Origin: JBHGBM01 sp041946965
Lineage (GTDB): Bacteria > Acidobacteriota > Terriglobia > Bryobacterales > Bryobacteraceae
Direction of reading: 5' to 3'
Assembly (NCBI GenBank): GCA_041946965.1
Contig: JBHGBM010000100.1
Span: 1-18,542 of the forward strand
DNA: 18,542 nucleotides
A program made the translations under genes and the position numbers. The notes beneath the pieces were generated by a model. It was not told the DNA's origin, searched no databases, and saw nothing but the letters and a program-made list of their open reading frames with translations. Below, piece by piece: positions 1 to 6,904 of the stretch; position 1 is the first letter of the stretch, and the number at the start of each line of letters is the position of its first letter.

Positions 1-231
1 TACACGGTGAGCTTCCCGCTGATCGTGCACGGCGCGCTCATGATCGAGCCGACCGAGACCGAGGGCAAGCTCGAGTTGGACGCGTTCGTGGACGCCATGG
101 CTTCCATCGCGGAGGAGGTGGAATCCGACCCGCAGTTGGTGAAGACCGCGCCGCACAACACCCGCACCAGCCGCGTGGATGAGGTCACGGCCGCGCGCCG
201 CCCAGTGCTGCGATGGACTCCGCCGCGCTGA
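1..231 (+). CDS. gcvPB: glycine dehydrogenase (decarboxylating) subunit 2, C-terminal end (partial)
   Basis: This is the last ~76 codons of a gene that enters from the left edge in the frame starting at base 1 and stops at TGA 229-231. The tail has the order IEPTETE, a helical segment with DAFVDAM, then APHNT, a VDE segment and a final PVLRW. That order is typical of the C-terminus of the PLP-dependent P-protein subunit 2 of the glycine cleavage system, which decarboxylates glycine and passes the aminomethyl group to the H-protein lipoamide. The PLP lysine lies outside the window. The next gene starts 19 nt before this stop, so the two are probably co-transcribed. I am confident of the family because this tail is highly conserved; I cannot exclude the single-chain GcvP form. 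Confidence 0.88.
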   Translation, partial: YTVSFPLIVHGALMIEPTETEGKLELDAFVDAMASIAEEVESDPQLVKTAPHNTRTSRVDEVTAARRPVLRWTPPR

Positions 232-1982
232 GAAGGCCGCTGCTCCTCCTGCTGGCCCTGGTGGTCCTGGTGCGGCTGCCGTTTCTGCGCCAGGCGATTC
301 AGGGTGATGACGTCTACTACCTGGCCGCGGCCCAGCACGCGCAGATCGATCCGCTGCACCCCAATCACGTCCGCTACGTCTTCCTGGGCGACGAGGTGGA
401 CCTGCGCGGGCACCCGCATCCGCCGCTGAACGCGTGGATCCTGGCCGGGCTGCTCGCCGTGGCGGGCGATGTTTACGAGGTTCCGTTCCACGCCGCGTAC
501 ATCGCGTTCTCCCTGATTGCCATGGCCGCCATGTGGTCTCTGGCGCGGCGTTTCTCGCCCCGTCCGCTGTGGGCGGCGCTGCTGTTTCTGGCCGTGCCCG
601 CGTTCGTCATCAACGGCGCCTCGCTCGAAGCCGACCTGCCGTTCCTGGCGTTCTGGATGGCGGCCATCGCGCTGTTCACCGCCGGACGGTATGTGCTGGC
701 CGTCCCAGCCATGGCGCTGGCCGCGCTGGCCGCCTACCAGGCCGTGTTCCTGACCCCGATCCTGGCGGTTTACGTGTGGCTCCACGCGCGCCGCAACCGG
801 ACGGCGTGGCTCGCGACCCTCGCGCCGCTTGCAACGCTCGCCGCATGGCAGGCTTTCGAGCGGCTTTCCACTGGTGCGCTGCCCGCGGGCGTGCTGAATG
901 ACTACTTCCGTCTCTACGGATTTCAGGCGCTGGCGGCCAAGCTGACCAACGCCGCCGCGCTGGCAATCCACGCCTGCTGGATGGTGTTCCCGGCGCTGGC
1001 GCCGCCGGCGGTGCTGCTGGCCTGGCGCAAACACCGCGACCCCGCATTCATATTTCTGTCAGCCTGGATTGCGCTGTTCTTCGCCGGCGCCCTGGTGGTT
1101 TTCTTCGCCGGCTCGGCGCGATATCTGCTGCCCATGGCGGCGCCCGTCGCGCTGTTGGCTTCCCGCCTGAGCACCCGCTGGCTGGCGATGGCGTTTGCCG
1201 TGCAGATGCCGCTCAGCCTGGCGCTCGCCTGGGTGAATTACGAACACTGGGACGGCTACCGGCGCTTCGCCGCCTCGCTCGCTCCTTACACCGCCAACAG
1301 GCGCGTGTGGATCAACGGGGAGTGGGGGCTGCGCTATTACCTGGAAACCGCTGGCGGCCTCGCCCTCCGCAAGCAGCAGCCCCTGCGCCCCGGCGACCTG
1401 GTGGTTTCAAGCGCCCTGGCCTACCCGGTGGAGTTCACCAACCCCGTTTCGCGCGTAGCTGAAGCCAATATCCTGAGCACCCTGCCGCTGCGGTTGATCG
1501 GTCTCGATTCGCGCGCGGGATACTCGACCGCGTCCCGCGGCCTGCTGCCCTTCGGCATCTCCCGCGGGCCCATCGACCGCGTCCGCGCCGATCTGGTGGT
1601 GGATCGCAGACCCGTGCTGGAATATGTACCCATGTCCGCCGGCGAACAGGTGGTGGCGGGTTTTCACCAGCTCGAAGGGACCTGGCGGTGGATGAGCTCG
1701 CGCGGGACCGTGCTGCTGCGCTCACCCGCCAACGCCAGGCCGGTTTCGGTCTCTTTCGTGATTCCCGAAGCCTCGCCCGCGCGCCGCATCGCCCTGGTGC
1801 TCGACGGCCGCGAAATCGCCTCCCAGACCTTCCCCGCCCCGGGCAGTTACACGCTTTCCTCGCAGCCGGTGAAGCCCGAAGCGGCCTCGGCCACGCTGGC
1901 CATCACGGCGGACCGCGCCTTTTCGGCCGAGGGCGACCGCCGGGAATTGAGCATCATAGTGACGGCGGCCGGTTTCCGGTGA
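213..1982 (+). CDS. GT-C type polytopic membrane glycosyltransferase (family 39-like)
   Basis: This is a 589-residue integral membrane protein. An N-terminal hydrophobic helix (about residues 9-22) is followed by an extracytoplasmic loop with GDDVYYLA (residues 31-38). Its paired acidic residues match the catalytic Asp motif in the first periplasmic loop of GT-C enzymes that use polyprenyl-phosphate sugars. Some eight to ten further hydrophobic helices run to about residue 345, and the last ~240 residues form a soluble, probably periplasmic, domain. The likely role is transfer of a sugar from a lipid-linked donor to an envelope acceptor; donor and acceptor cannot be read from the sequence. 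The ATG lies inside the 3' end of the upstream glycine dehydrogenase gene (19-nt overlap), implying translational coupling without obvious functional linkage. Confidence 0.75.
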   Translation: MDSAALRRPLLLLLALVVLVRLPFLRQAIQGDDVYYLAAAQHAQIDPLHPNHVRYVFLGDEVDLRGHPHPPLNAWILAGLLAVAGDVYEVPFHAAYIAFSLIAMAAMWSLARRFSPRPLWAALLFLAVPAFVINGASLEADLPFLAFWMAAIALFTAGRYVLAVPAMALAALAAYQAVFLTPILAVYVWLHARRNRTAWLATLAPLATLAAWQAFERLSTGALPAGVLNDYFRLYGFQALAAKLTNAAALAIHACWMVFPALAPPAVLLAWRKHRDPAFIFLSAWIALFFAGALVVFFAGSARYLLPMAAPVALLASRLSTRWLAMAFAVQMPLSLALAWVNYEHWDGYRRFAASLAPYTANRRVWINGEWGLRYYLETAGGLALRKQQPLRPGDLVVSSALAYPVEFTNPVSRVAEANILSTLPLRLIGLDSRAGYSTASRGLLPFGISRGPIDRVRADLVVDRRPVLEYVPMSAGEQVVAGFHQLEGTWRWMSSRGTVLLRSPANARPVSVSFVIPEASPARRIALVLDGREIASQTFPAPGSYTLSSQPVKPEAASATLAITADRAFSAEGDRRELSIIVTAAGFR

Positions 1983-1990
1983 AATTTCCC

Positions 1991-2015
1991 TGAGAGAGAA
2001 ACAAGAAATCTCTCA
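1991..2015 (+). other. hairpin in the leader of the small secreted protein gene
   Basis: TGAGAGA (1991-1997) and TCTCTCA (2009-2015) are perfect inverted arms of 7 bp around an 11-nt A-rich loop. The hairpin begins 8 nt after the glycosyltransferase stop and ends 10 nt before the next ATG at 2026. No T-run follows it, so it is not a standard intrinsic terminator. It could modulate translation of the downstream gene or act as an mRNA-processing or stability element. It is visible in sequence only; its function is not known. Confidence 0.35.
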
Positions 2016-2025
2016 CTAATGGTGT

Positions 2026-2472
2026 ATGCGTCCCCTGGCATGGGCGTTTTGCGTCTGTGCTCTTTTCGCGCGCGAACCCGGTGTTCCCGCGCAGGTGGTT
2101 GGGGGCACGGTCGCCGCTCTGGCCGCGAACCCCGAAGGCCGCCTCGATCTGACCGGCGCGCGCGCGCTGGTCTTTCACTCGAAAAATCATACACTCAGAA
2201 TCGCCTTCGATCGGCTCCACACGCTCGAATACGGGCAGCGTGTGAGCCGGCGCTATACCGAAGGCATACTGATCTCCCCGGTACTGCTACTCAGCAGATC
2301 GCGTAAACACTACGTGACTGTCGGGTACCGGGATGACGGCGGCGAACGCCAGGCGCTGGTGCTGCGCCTGGGTAAGAGCGACATCCGGGGGGTGCTGGCG
2401 GCCCTGGAGGCCAAATCCGGGCTCCGAGTCGAATATCAGGACGAGGAAGCGCGCCTGAGAGGCAGAGACTGA
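2026..2472 (+). CDS. small secreted protein of unknown function (148 aa)
   Basis: I do not recognise a family. The N-terminus has a short positive start, a hydrophobic stretch (WAFCVCALFA, residues 6-15) and a plausible signal peptidase site near PAQ (residues 21-23), so export is likely. The mature part is basic, reads like mixed beta-strand and turn, and ends with a LAALEAKSG helix and a charged tail. There is no good Shine-Dalgarno before ATG 2026; the upstream hairpin lies there instead. The stop is 2 nt from the start of the next gene, also a small secreted protein, so the two probably form one transcription unit. The bases between 1983 and 2025 hold nothing else I can see. Confidence 0.6.
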   Translation: MRPLAWAFCVCALFAREPGVPAQVVGGTVAALAANPEGRLDLTGARALVFHSKNHTLRIAFDRLHTLEYGQRVSRRYTEGILISPVLLLSRSRKHYVTVGYRDDGGERQALVLRLGKSDIRGVLAALEAKSGLRVEYQDEEARLRGRD

Positions 2473-2474
2473 AG

Positions 2475-3035
2475 ATGTTGGCAACCCTCACACTGTTGTT
2501 CGCGTTACAGACAACGGCGCTCGAGGAGGAATCCCTGCGCCAGTTGCTCGCCGTGCGGAAGGTCTACGTCGATCGCCTCGGCGGCGGCGAGACCGCGGCG
2601 CAGATGCGCGACATGATTATTGCCGCCCTGCAAGGCTCCCGGCTGTTCGCCGTCACCGAAAACCAGGAGCGTGCCGACGCGGTTTTGCGCGGTTCCGGGG
2701 AGGACTTGGTTTTTACCGAAACACACGCCGCCGGAGACAGCTTCAACGCCCGCGCCTCGCTCGCCCCCACGCGCTCCTCGCGGGAACGGGGCGGCTATGC
2801 ATCGGTCGGCGCCGGGGAGAGCGAATCGGCGCGCAGCACGGAACGCCGCCACGAAGCCGTCGCTTCCGTGCGGCTGGTAAACAAGGACGGCGACGTCATC
2901 TGGTCCACCACTCAGGAGAGCCTCGGCGCCAAGTTCCGCGGCGCCAGCGCCGACGTGGCCGACAAGATCGTCAGGGTGCTGAAAGAGGATTACTCGCGCG
3001 CCCGCCAACTGGCCACACGCGCATCTGCCCCGTAG
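2475..3035 (+). CDS. secreted protein, possible CsgG/LpoB-like alpha-beta fold (186 aa)
   Basis: A signal peptide is likely (MLATLTLLFALQTTA, residues 1-15). The mature protein opens with a strand (RKVYVDRLGG) and a helix (TAAQMRDMIIAALQGS). It continues with RLFAVTENQERADAVLRG, a low-complexity Ser/Arg/Gly stretch (about residues 95-125), a strand pair (VASVRLVNKDGDVIWST) and a terminal helix (ADVADKIVRVLKEDY). The pattern 'helix, then LFAVTEN, then ADAVLRG' recalls periplasmic CsgG, FlgO and LpoB-like proteins, but this is a fold-level guess and not a family match. The gene follows its small secreted neighbour by 2 nt. Its last 65 nt overlap the convergent gene on the other strand, which is unusual in length. 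Confidence 0.6.
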   Translation: MLATLTLLFALQTTALEEESLRQLLAVRKVYVDRLGGGETAAQMRDMIIAALQGSRLFAVTENQERADAVLRGSGEDLVFTETHAAGDSFNARASLAPTRSSRERGGYASVGAGESESARSTERRHEAVASVRLVNKDGDVIWSTTQESLGAKFRGASADVADKIVRVLKEDYSRARQLATRASAP

Positions 3036-4590
3036 GCAGTTCGAACGGCTGCGCCAGCCGCCACAGGTCCGGTCCGGGGCGGTAGTCCGGACCGAGTGGG
3101 AACACCCGCGAAACCGCCTCTACGCGGCAGGTTCCAAACAGCGCTGGCTGCGATTTGGAGGGCGGCACCAGGCACTCGAAGCCGAGTTCCGCAACCGGGG
3201 GGGCGCCCGGAGGCAACTCGATGGCGGTGCGCACCCAGCCGTCACGTGAGATGGCGTAGTCGGCGCGGCCCAGGTGGCCGGTCCTCCACACCCTCTCCCC
3301 TTCCAGTCGCACCGCGGCGGCCACCGCCGACCGCCGGTTGGCAACCTTTGCCTCCAGGTAGAGGTAATGGCGCGGGTCGGAGATGTTTTCGCCTTCGGGT
3401 TTGCCCGCCGCGCGCAGCTTGCCTTCGCGCGCCAGTTCCTGCGCCATGACGCGATACAGGACGGGGTGCTCGTCCATCACCTGTTCGCGGGAATGGGCGG
3501 ACAGGTCCACGGCCACGGGCGGCAACTGATAGCGGATCGGCGAGGCGCCGCCCGGCGCCACCATGTTGTTGCGCGTGACGGGGATGAGCACCGGGTGGGC
3601 GCCCTCGCGCCGGCCGCGGAACTCCACCTCCTTGTGATCCCTGGTTTGAATCGTGGCGCGCCGTACCGCTCCGTCCGGCCCCAGCCACACCCGGTAGATG
3701 TACTCGATATCGGTGGTGCGCCCCCAGCGCGCCATCAGCGCGCGCGTGGAGGTGCCGCCGTCTTCGTTGGAGAAGATCACGGTGTACTCGACCAGCGGCC
3801 GGCCGCCGCCGGTGAGCCGCTCGCAATACGCCGCCAGCGGAACGTCGCTGAATCCGCCCACGGTATCGGCGCGCGCGTAGAGAATGGGCGCGTGGGCAAG
3901 CTCCGGCGAATCGTCCTCGCGAAAGCGGACCGACGTCACCTCGAGCCCGGCGCCGGCCGCAGAGTACTTCGCGTTCCGCGCGATACGGAGTTCATGCGAA
4001 CCCGGCGCAAGCCGCCCAAGGAACGCGCGGTAAGTATGCCGTTCGGCGCCCGCGAATAGCATCACGTGCTGCGGCGCGCCGCCATCCACCCGGAGTTCGG
4101 CCAGCGCGGCTTCGCGGCCCGCCTGCGACCAGTCCGCGCCGGGGGAGGCCATCTCCATTTCCGCCACGATCTCGATCTGGCGCGAGACCTGGAACGCGAA
4201 CGTCTGCGCGAAGACCGGCCCCACGCAGCACAGGACCACCGCGAGCTTTCGCACCGCGGCCATCAGGGTGGCCATGGCGACGGGCTTGGGGAGTATGCGC
4301 TCCACGGCCTGCGCTTCCGGCGTGCCGTAAAGCTCCTCGGGCCAGCCGGAAAACACCACGATGCGGCCCTTGAACCCGCGCGCCTTGAGGTCCCGTATGA
4401 GGCCGCGGCCGTCGCTTGCACGGGGCACGTTCAAATCCATCAGCAGCACATCCGGCGCGCCTTCGAAAGCCTGAGCGGCGGCCGAGCGCGTGTCGGGGGC
4501 GGTGAGCACCTCGTGCCCGGCCGATTTCAGCATCAGGCGGGTGAGCGCGACCTGCTCGGGGTCGTCGTCGAGAACCAGTACGCGGCTCAT
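2971..4590 (-). CDS. response-regulator receiver domain fused in frame to an exported domain of unknown function
   Basis: The frame gives 539 residues. Residues 1-118 are a canonical CheY-like receiver: acidic triplet D8-D10, phospho-acceptor D52 (LLMDLNVPR), S81 and K102 (LPKP). From residue 110 the chain reads MAAVRK, then LAVVLCCVGPVFA, then Q129, which looks like a complete Sec signal peptide placed exactly over the last receiver helix. Residues ~130-539 contain beta-rich segments (SHELRIARNAKY, VEYTVIFSNEDGGTSTRA, DIEYIYRVWLG, PVLIPVTRNNMV) that I cannot assign. The start ATG 4590 overlaps the upstream dehydrogenase stop (TGATG), so initiation is probably coupled. The ORF may be a true fusion, two nested products (second start at 4263), or two genes joined by a small deletion. 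The 3' end overlaps the convergent secreted-protein gene by 65 nt. Confidence 0.72.
   Translation of the reverse strand: MSRVLVLDDDPEQVALTRLMLKSAGHEVLTAPDTRSAAAQAFEGAPDVLLMDLNVPRASDGRGLIRDLKARGFKGRIVVFSGWPEELYGTPEAQAVERILPKPVAMATLMAAVRKLAVVLCCVGPVFAQTFAFQVSRQIEIVAEMEMASPGADWSQAGREAALAELRVDGGAPQHVMLFAGAERHTYRAFLGRLAPGSHELRIARNAKYSAAGAGLEVTSVRFREDDSPELAHAPILYARADTVGGFSDVPLAAYCERLTGGGRPLVEYTVIFSNEDGGTSTRALMARWGRTTDIEYIYRVWLGPDGAVRRATIQTRDHKEVEFRGRREGAHPVLIPVTRNNMVAPGGASPIRYQLPPVAVDLSAHSREQVMDEHPVLYRVMAQELAREGKLRAAGKPEGENISDPRHYLYLEAKVANRRSAVAAAVRLEGERVWRTGHLGRADYAISRDGWVRTAIELPPGAPPVAELGFECLVPPSKSQPALFGTCRVEAVSRVFPLGPDYRPGPDLWRLAQPFELPTGQMRVWPVGGRASNPLSAP
4204..4263 (-). other. internal ATG and signal-peptide-like segment inside the receiver ORF
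   Basis: Starting at ATG 4263 the same frame reads a short basic n-region (MAAVRK), a 13-residue hydrophobic core and an A-Q cleavage site, as expected for a secreted protein of 430 residues. The bases just before this ATG read CTGATG, so a TGA stop overlaps the ATG in the +1 frame. This is the same TGATG geometry as the junction upstream at 4588-4592. No Shine-Dalgarno is visible before 4263. This supports the idea that a separate receiver gene once ended here, but does not prove it. Confidence 0.4.
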
Positions 4591-5426
4591 CAGAAATGCA
4601 ACCCGCCGCCGCAGATCAGCACTTCGCCGGTGACGTAATCGGAGAGCGGCGAGCAGAAAAAGAGCACCGCGCCCGCGGCCTCCTTCACGGTTCCCGTGCG
4701 CCCCAAGGGGCACGCCTGTTTCAAAACGTCGAGAAATTTCGGCTGCACCCCGACGGCGATCTTGCGTCCCTGAATGTCGATCGGCGCGCTCTCCCCGGAG
4801 AGCGGCTGCGTGAGGCGCGTTTCGATGATGCCGAAGCCCACCGCGTTCACATTGACGTTGTAACGCCCCCACTCCTTGGCCATGGTCCTGGTCAGACCGA
4901 TGATGCCGGACTTGCCGGAGGAATAGCCCGCCTGCCCCGCGTTGCCGTCCGTGCCGGCGATGGATGTGATGTTGACCACCTTGCGCATCACCCGGCGACC
5001 GGCGGCGATCTCGCGCTTGGCGGTTTCGCGAATGTGGGTGGAGGCGGCCCGCAGAATGCGGAATGGCGCCACGATGTGGATGTCGAGCATGGCCTGGAAC
5101 TGCTCGTCGGTGGTCTTCTGGATCACGTTGTCCCAGGTGTAGCCGGCGTTGTTCACGATGATGTCAAGCCCGCCGAGCCGGTCGAGCGCGGCCTGGACCA
5201 GCGCCTGCGGGAACTCGGGACGGGTGACGTCGCCTGCGAGGTGCACCGCCCGGCCGCCGCCTTCCCGTATGGCCCCGGCGGTTTCCGCCGCGGGGGCTTC
5301 ATCCAGGTCGTTCACCAGAACGGCGGCGCCGTAAGCGGCCAGCGTTTCCGCAATGGCCCGCCCTATGCCGCGTCCGCCTCCCGTTACCAAAGCGGAGCGG
5401 CCTTCCAGCGAGAAAGGCATACGCAT
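4590..5426 (-). CDS. SDR-family NAD(P)-dependent oxidoreductase (FabG-like)
   Basis: This is a classical short-chain dehydrogenase of 278 residues from ATG 5426. The cofactor loop is TGGGRGIG (residues 15-22), the structural motif is NNAG (92-95), and the catalytic residues are S155 (NITSIAG), Y168 and K172 (YSSGKSG). Compared with FabG it carries an extra segment of about 25 residues in the substrate-lid region (after IIETRLTQ). It may therefore act on a larger or different substrate than 3-oxoacyl-ACP; the substrate is unknown. Three starts are possible (TTG 5432, ATG 5426, ATG 5420), none with a clear Shine-Dalgarno. The stop overlaps the receiver-domain ORF start by one base. The gene is divergent from the exported hydrolase at 5454. 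Confidence 0.88.
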   Translation of the reverse strand: MRMPFSLEGRSALVTGGGRGIGRAIAETLAAYGAAVLVNDLDEAPAAETAGAIREGGGRAVHLAGDVTRPEFPQALVQAALDRLGGLDIIVNNAGYTWDNVIQKTTDEQFQAMLDIHIVAPFRILRAASTHIRETAKREIAAGRRVMRKVVNITSIAGTDGNAGQAGYSSGKSGIIGLTRTMAKEWGRYNVNVNAVGFGIIETRLTQPLSGESAPIDIQGRKIAVGVQPKFLDVLKQACPLGRTGTVKEAAGAVLFFCSPLSDYVTGEVLICGGGLHF

Positions 5427-5453
5427 ATACAATACAATTCTGCGGAGGAACAG
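5427..5453 (+). promoter_or_regulatory. 27-bp divergent spacer with two TACAAT boxes and a strong ribosome binding site
   Basis: The spacer between the dehydrogenase and the hydrolase is AT-rich in an otherwise GC-rich window. On the + strand TACAAT occurs twice back to back (5428-5433 and 5433-5438), each one mismatch from a TATAAT -10 box. I find no convincing -35 element. GGAGGA at 5444-5449 is a strong Shine-Dalgarno for ATG 5454 and fixes that start. Any minus-strand promoter would have to lie partly in the hydrolase gene. Confidence 0.35.
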
Positions 5454-6902
5454 ATGGCTACGATTTCGCGCAGGAATGTATTGGCGGCCACGGGGGTCGC
5501 GTCGCTATCTCCACCACTCGCCCCGGCGGCGCAGACCGGCAACGGGCTGAACCTGATCACCATCTGCGTGGATACCTGGGGCGCCAATTACTTCGGCTGT
5601 TACGGCAACGGCTGGATCCGCACGCCGCACGCGGACCGCCTGGCTTCCAGGTCCGCGCTTTTCATGGACGCCTACCCGGAATGCCTGCCCACCATCCCCA
5701 TGCGCCGCGTGCTCTACACGGGCCGGCGCATCTTCCCCACCACACAGATCGTGCAGCCCGACGACCAGGTGCGCATCCGCGGCTGGCACCAGTTGTTCGC
5801 GGAAGACATCACCATGGCCGAGACGCTGAAGGCCGCGTCCTACCGCACCGCGCTGGTTTCCGATCTGTACCACACCTTCAAGCCGGGTAAGAATTTTCAC
5901 CGGGGCTTCGATTGCTGGCGCTGGACGCGCGGCCAGGAAGGCGACCGCTTTGAAAGCGGCCCGCGCGGCAAAATCGACCTGCGCCGCTATACGCATCCCT
6001 CGCAGCCGCGCAACCCCGCCGTGATCGAGCAGTTCCTGCTCAATCGCCAGGACTGGCAGAGGGAAGAGGACTGGCTCTGCGCGCGCGTGTTCGCCGACGC
6101 CGCGCGCTGGCTGGACCGCAACGCGGATGCCAAACCGTTCTACCTGCATGTCGAGTCCTTTTCGCCGCACGAGTTGTGGGACCCGCACGACGACTACTAC
6201 CGGCTCTACATGAAGAAGGACTACAACGGGCCGCGCCTGATCCAGCCCCCCGGCTTGACCAAGGGCATGTCGCCGCTCGAGGTGGAGCACGCGCGCTCGC
6301 TGTATTTCGGCCTGGTGACCATGGTGGACGCGTGGCTGGGCAGGCTGCTGGCGAAAGTCGAGTCGCTCGGGCTGATGAAGAACACCGTCATCGCGCTCAC
6401 CGCGGACCACGGCACCATGATGGGCGAGCAGGGGCAGCTCCACAAGGGCGAGGACCGCATCCGGGTGCAGGTGACGCGCGTCCCGCTGATCGTCTACGAC
6501 CCGCGCACGAACTACGCCGGGCGCAAGGTGCGCGGCTTCGTCCAGCACACCGACATCATGCCCACCCTGCTCGATCTGCTCGGCCTGAAACCGCCCGCGC
6601 GCGTCACCGGCGAAAGCCTCGCGCCGCTGCTGGCCGGCAAGCGCGCAAATCGCGACACCGTCATCACGGGCTGGGGCGTGCACGCCGCGGTGCGCACGCC
6701 CGAGTGGAGCCTGATCACCACCTGGATGGGGCCGCGCCGCCCTGACGCCGATCAACTCTACGATGTCCGCAAAGACCCCGAGGAACTGACCAACGTGGCG
6801 GCGCAGCAGCCGGGCGTGGTTGCCGATCTGCGGCGCAAACTGGAGGCTTACATCGATTCGGGCCGCGGCATCACCGGCGGCACGTTTCATCAGCAGGTGT
6901 AA
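5454..6902 (+). CDS. Tat-exported sulfatase/alkaline-phosphatase superfamily hydrolase with Thr at the nucleophile site
   Basis: The protein has 482 residues. The N-terminus holds a twin-arginine motif, SRRNVLAA (residues 5-12), and an Ala-rich signal, so a folded enzyme is probably exported. Superfamily landmarks are the metal-ligand strand ITICVD (D40) followed by GANYFGCYG, the signature region CLPTIPMRR-x4-TGR (77-91), ADHG (D318, H319), and K331 in HKGE. In formylglycine sulfatases the nucleophile motif is C/S-x-P-x-R; here the aligned residues are T80-I-P-M-R84. C77 is followed by x-P but lacks Arg at +4. The second Asp of the usual D-D pair is T41. The enzyme could be a phosphodiesterase, a phosphatase or an atypical sulfatase. 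The start is fixed by GGAGGA. The stop is 2 nt before the next gene. Confidence 0.85.
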   Translation: MATISRRNVLAATGVASLSPPLAPAAQTGNGLNLITICVDTWGANYFGCYGNGWIRTPHADRLASRSALFMDAYPECLPTIPMRRVLYTGRRIFPTTQIVQPDDQVRIRGWHQLFAEDITMAETLKAASYRTALVSDLYHTFKPGKNFHRGFDCWRWTRGQEGDRFESGPRGKIDLRRYTHPSQPRNPAVIEQFLLNRQDWQREEDWLCARVFADAARWLDRNADAKPFYLHVESFSPHELWDPHDDYYRLYMKKDYNGPRLIQPPGLTKGMSPLEVEHARSLYFGLVTMVDAWLGRLLAKVESLGLMKNTVIALTADHGTMMGEQGQLHKGEDRIRVQVTRVPLIVYDPRTNYAGRKVRGFVQHTDIMPTLLDLLGLKPPARVTGESLAPLLAGKRANRDTVITGWGVHAAVRTPEWSLITTWMGPRRPDADQLYDVRKDPEELTNVAAQQPGVVADLRRKLEAYIDSGRGITGGTFHQQV

Positions 6903-6904
6903 GC

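Noticed and set aside
4596..5453. Upstream extension of the exported hydrolase frame
   Set aside because: The extension is antisense to the dehydrogenase. A strong Shine-Dalgarno and a Tat signal fix the start at 5454.
5682..5690. C77 of the hydrolase as the formylglycine cysteine
   Set aside because: It has Pro at +2 but Ile, not Arg, at +4; the TIPMR residues three positions later align better with the P-x-R part of the motif.
5505..6890. A 461-codon open frame on the minus strand opposite the exported hydrolase
   Set aside because: It mirrors the hydrolase gene, whose motifs and ribosome binding site are clear. The mirror translation has no recognisable motif.
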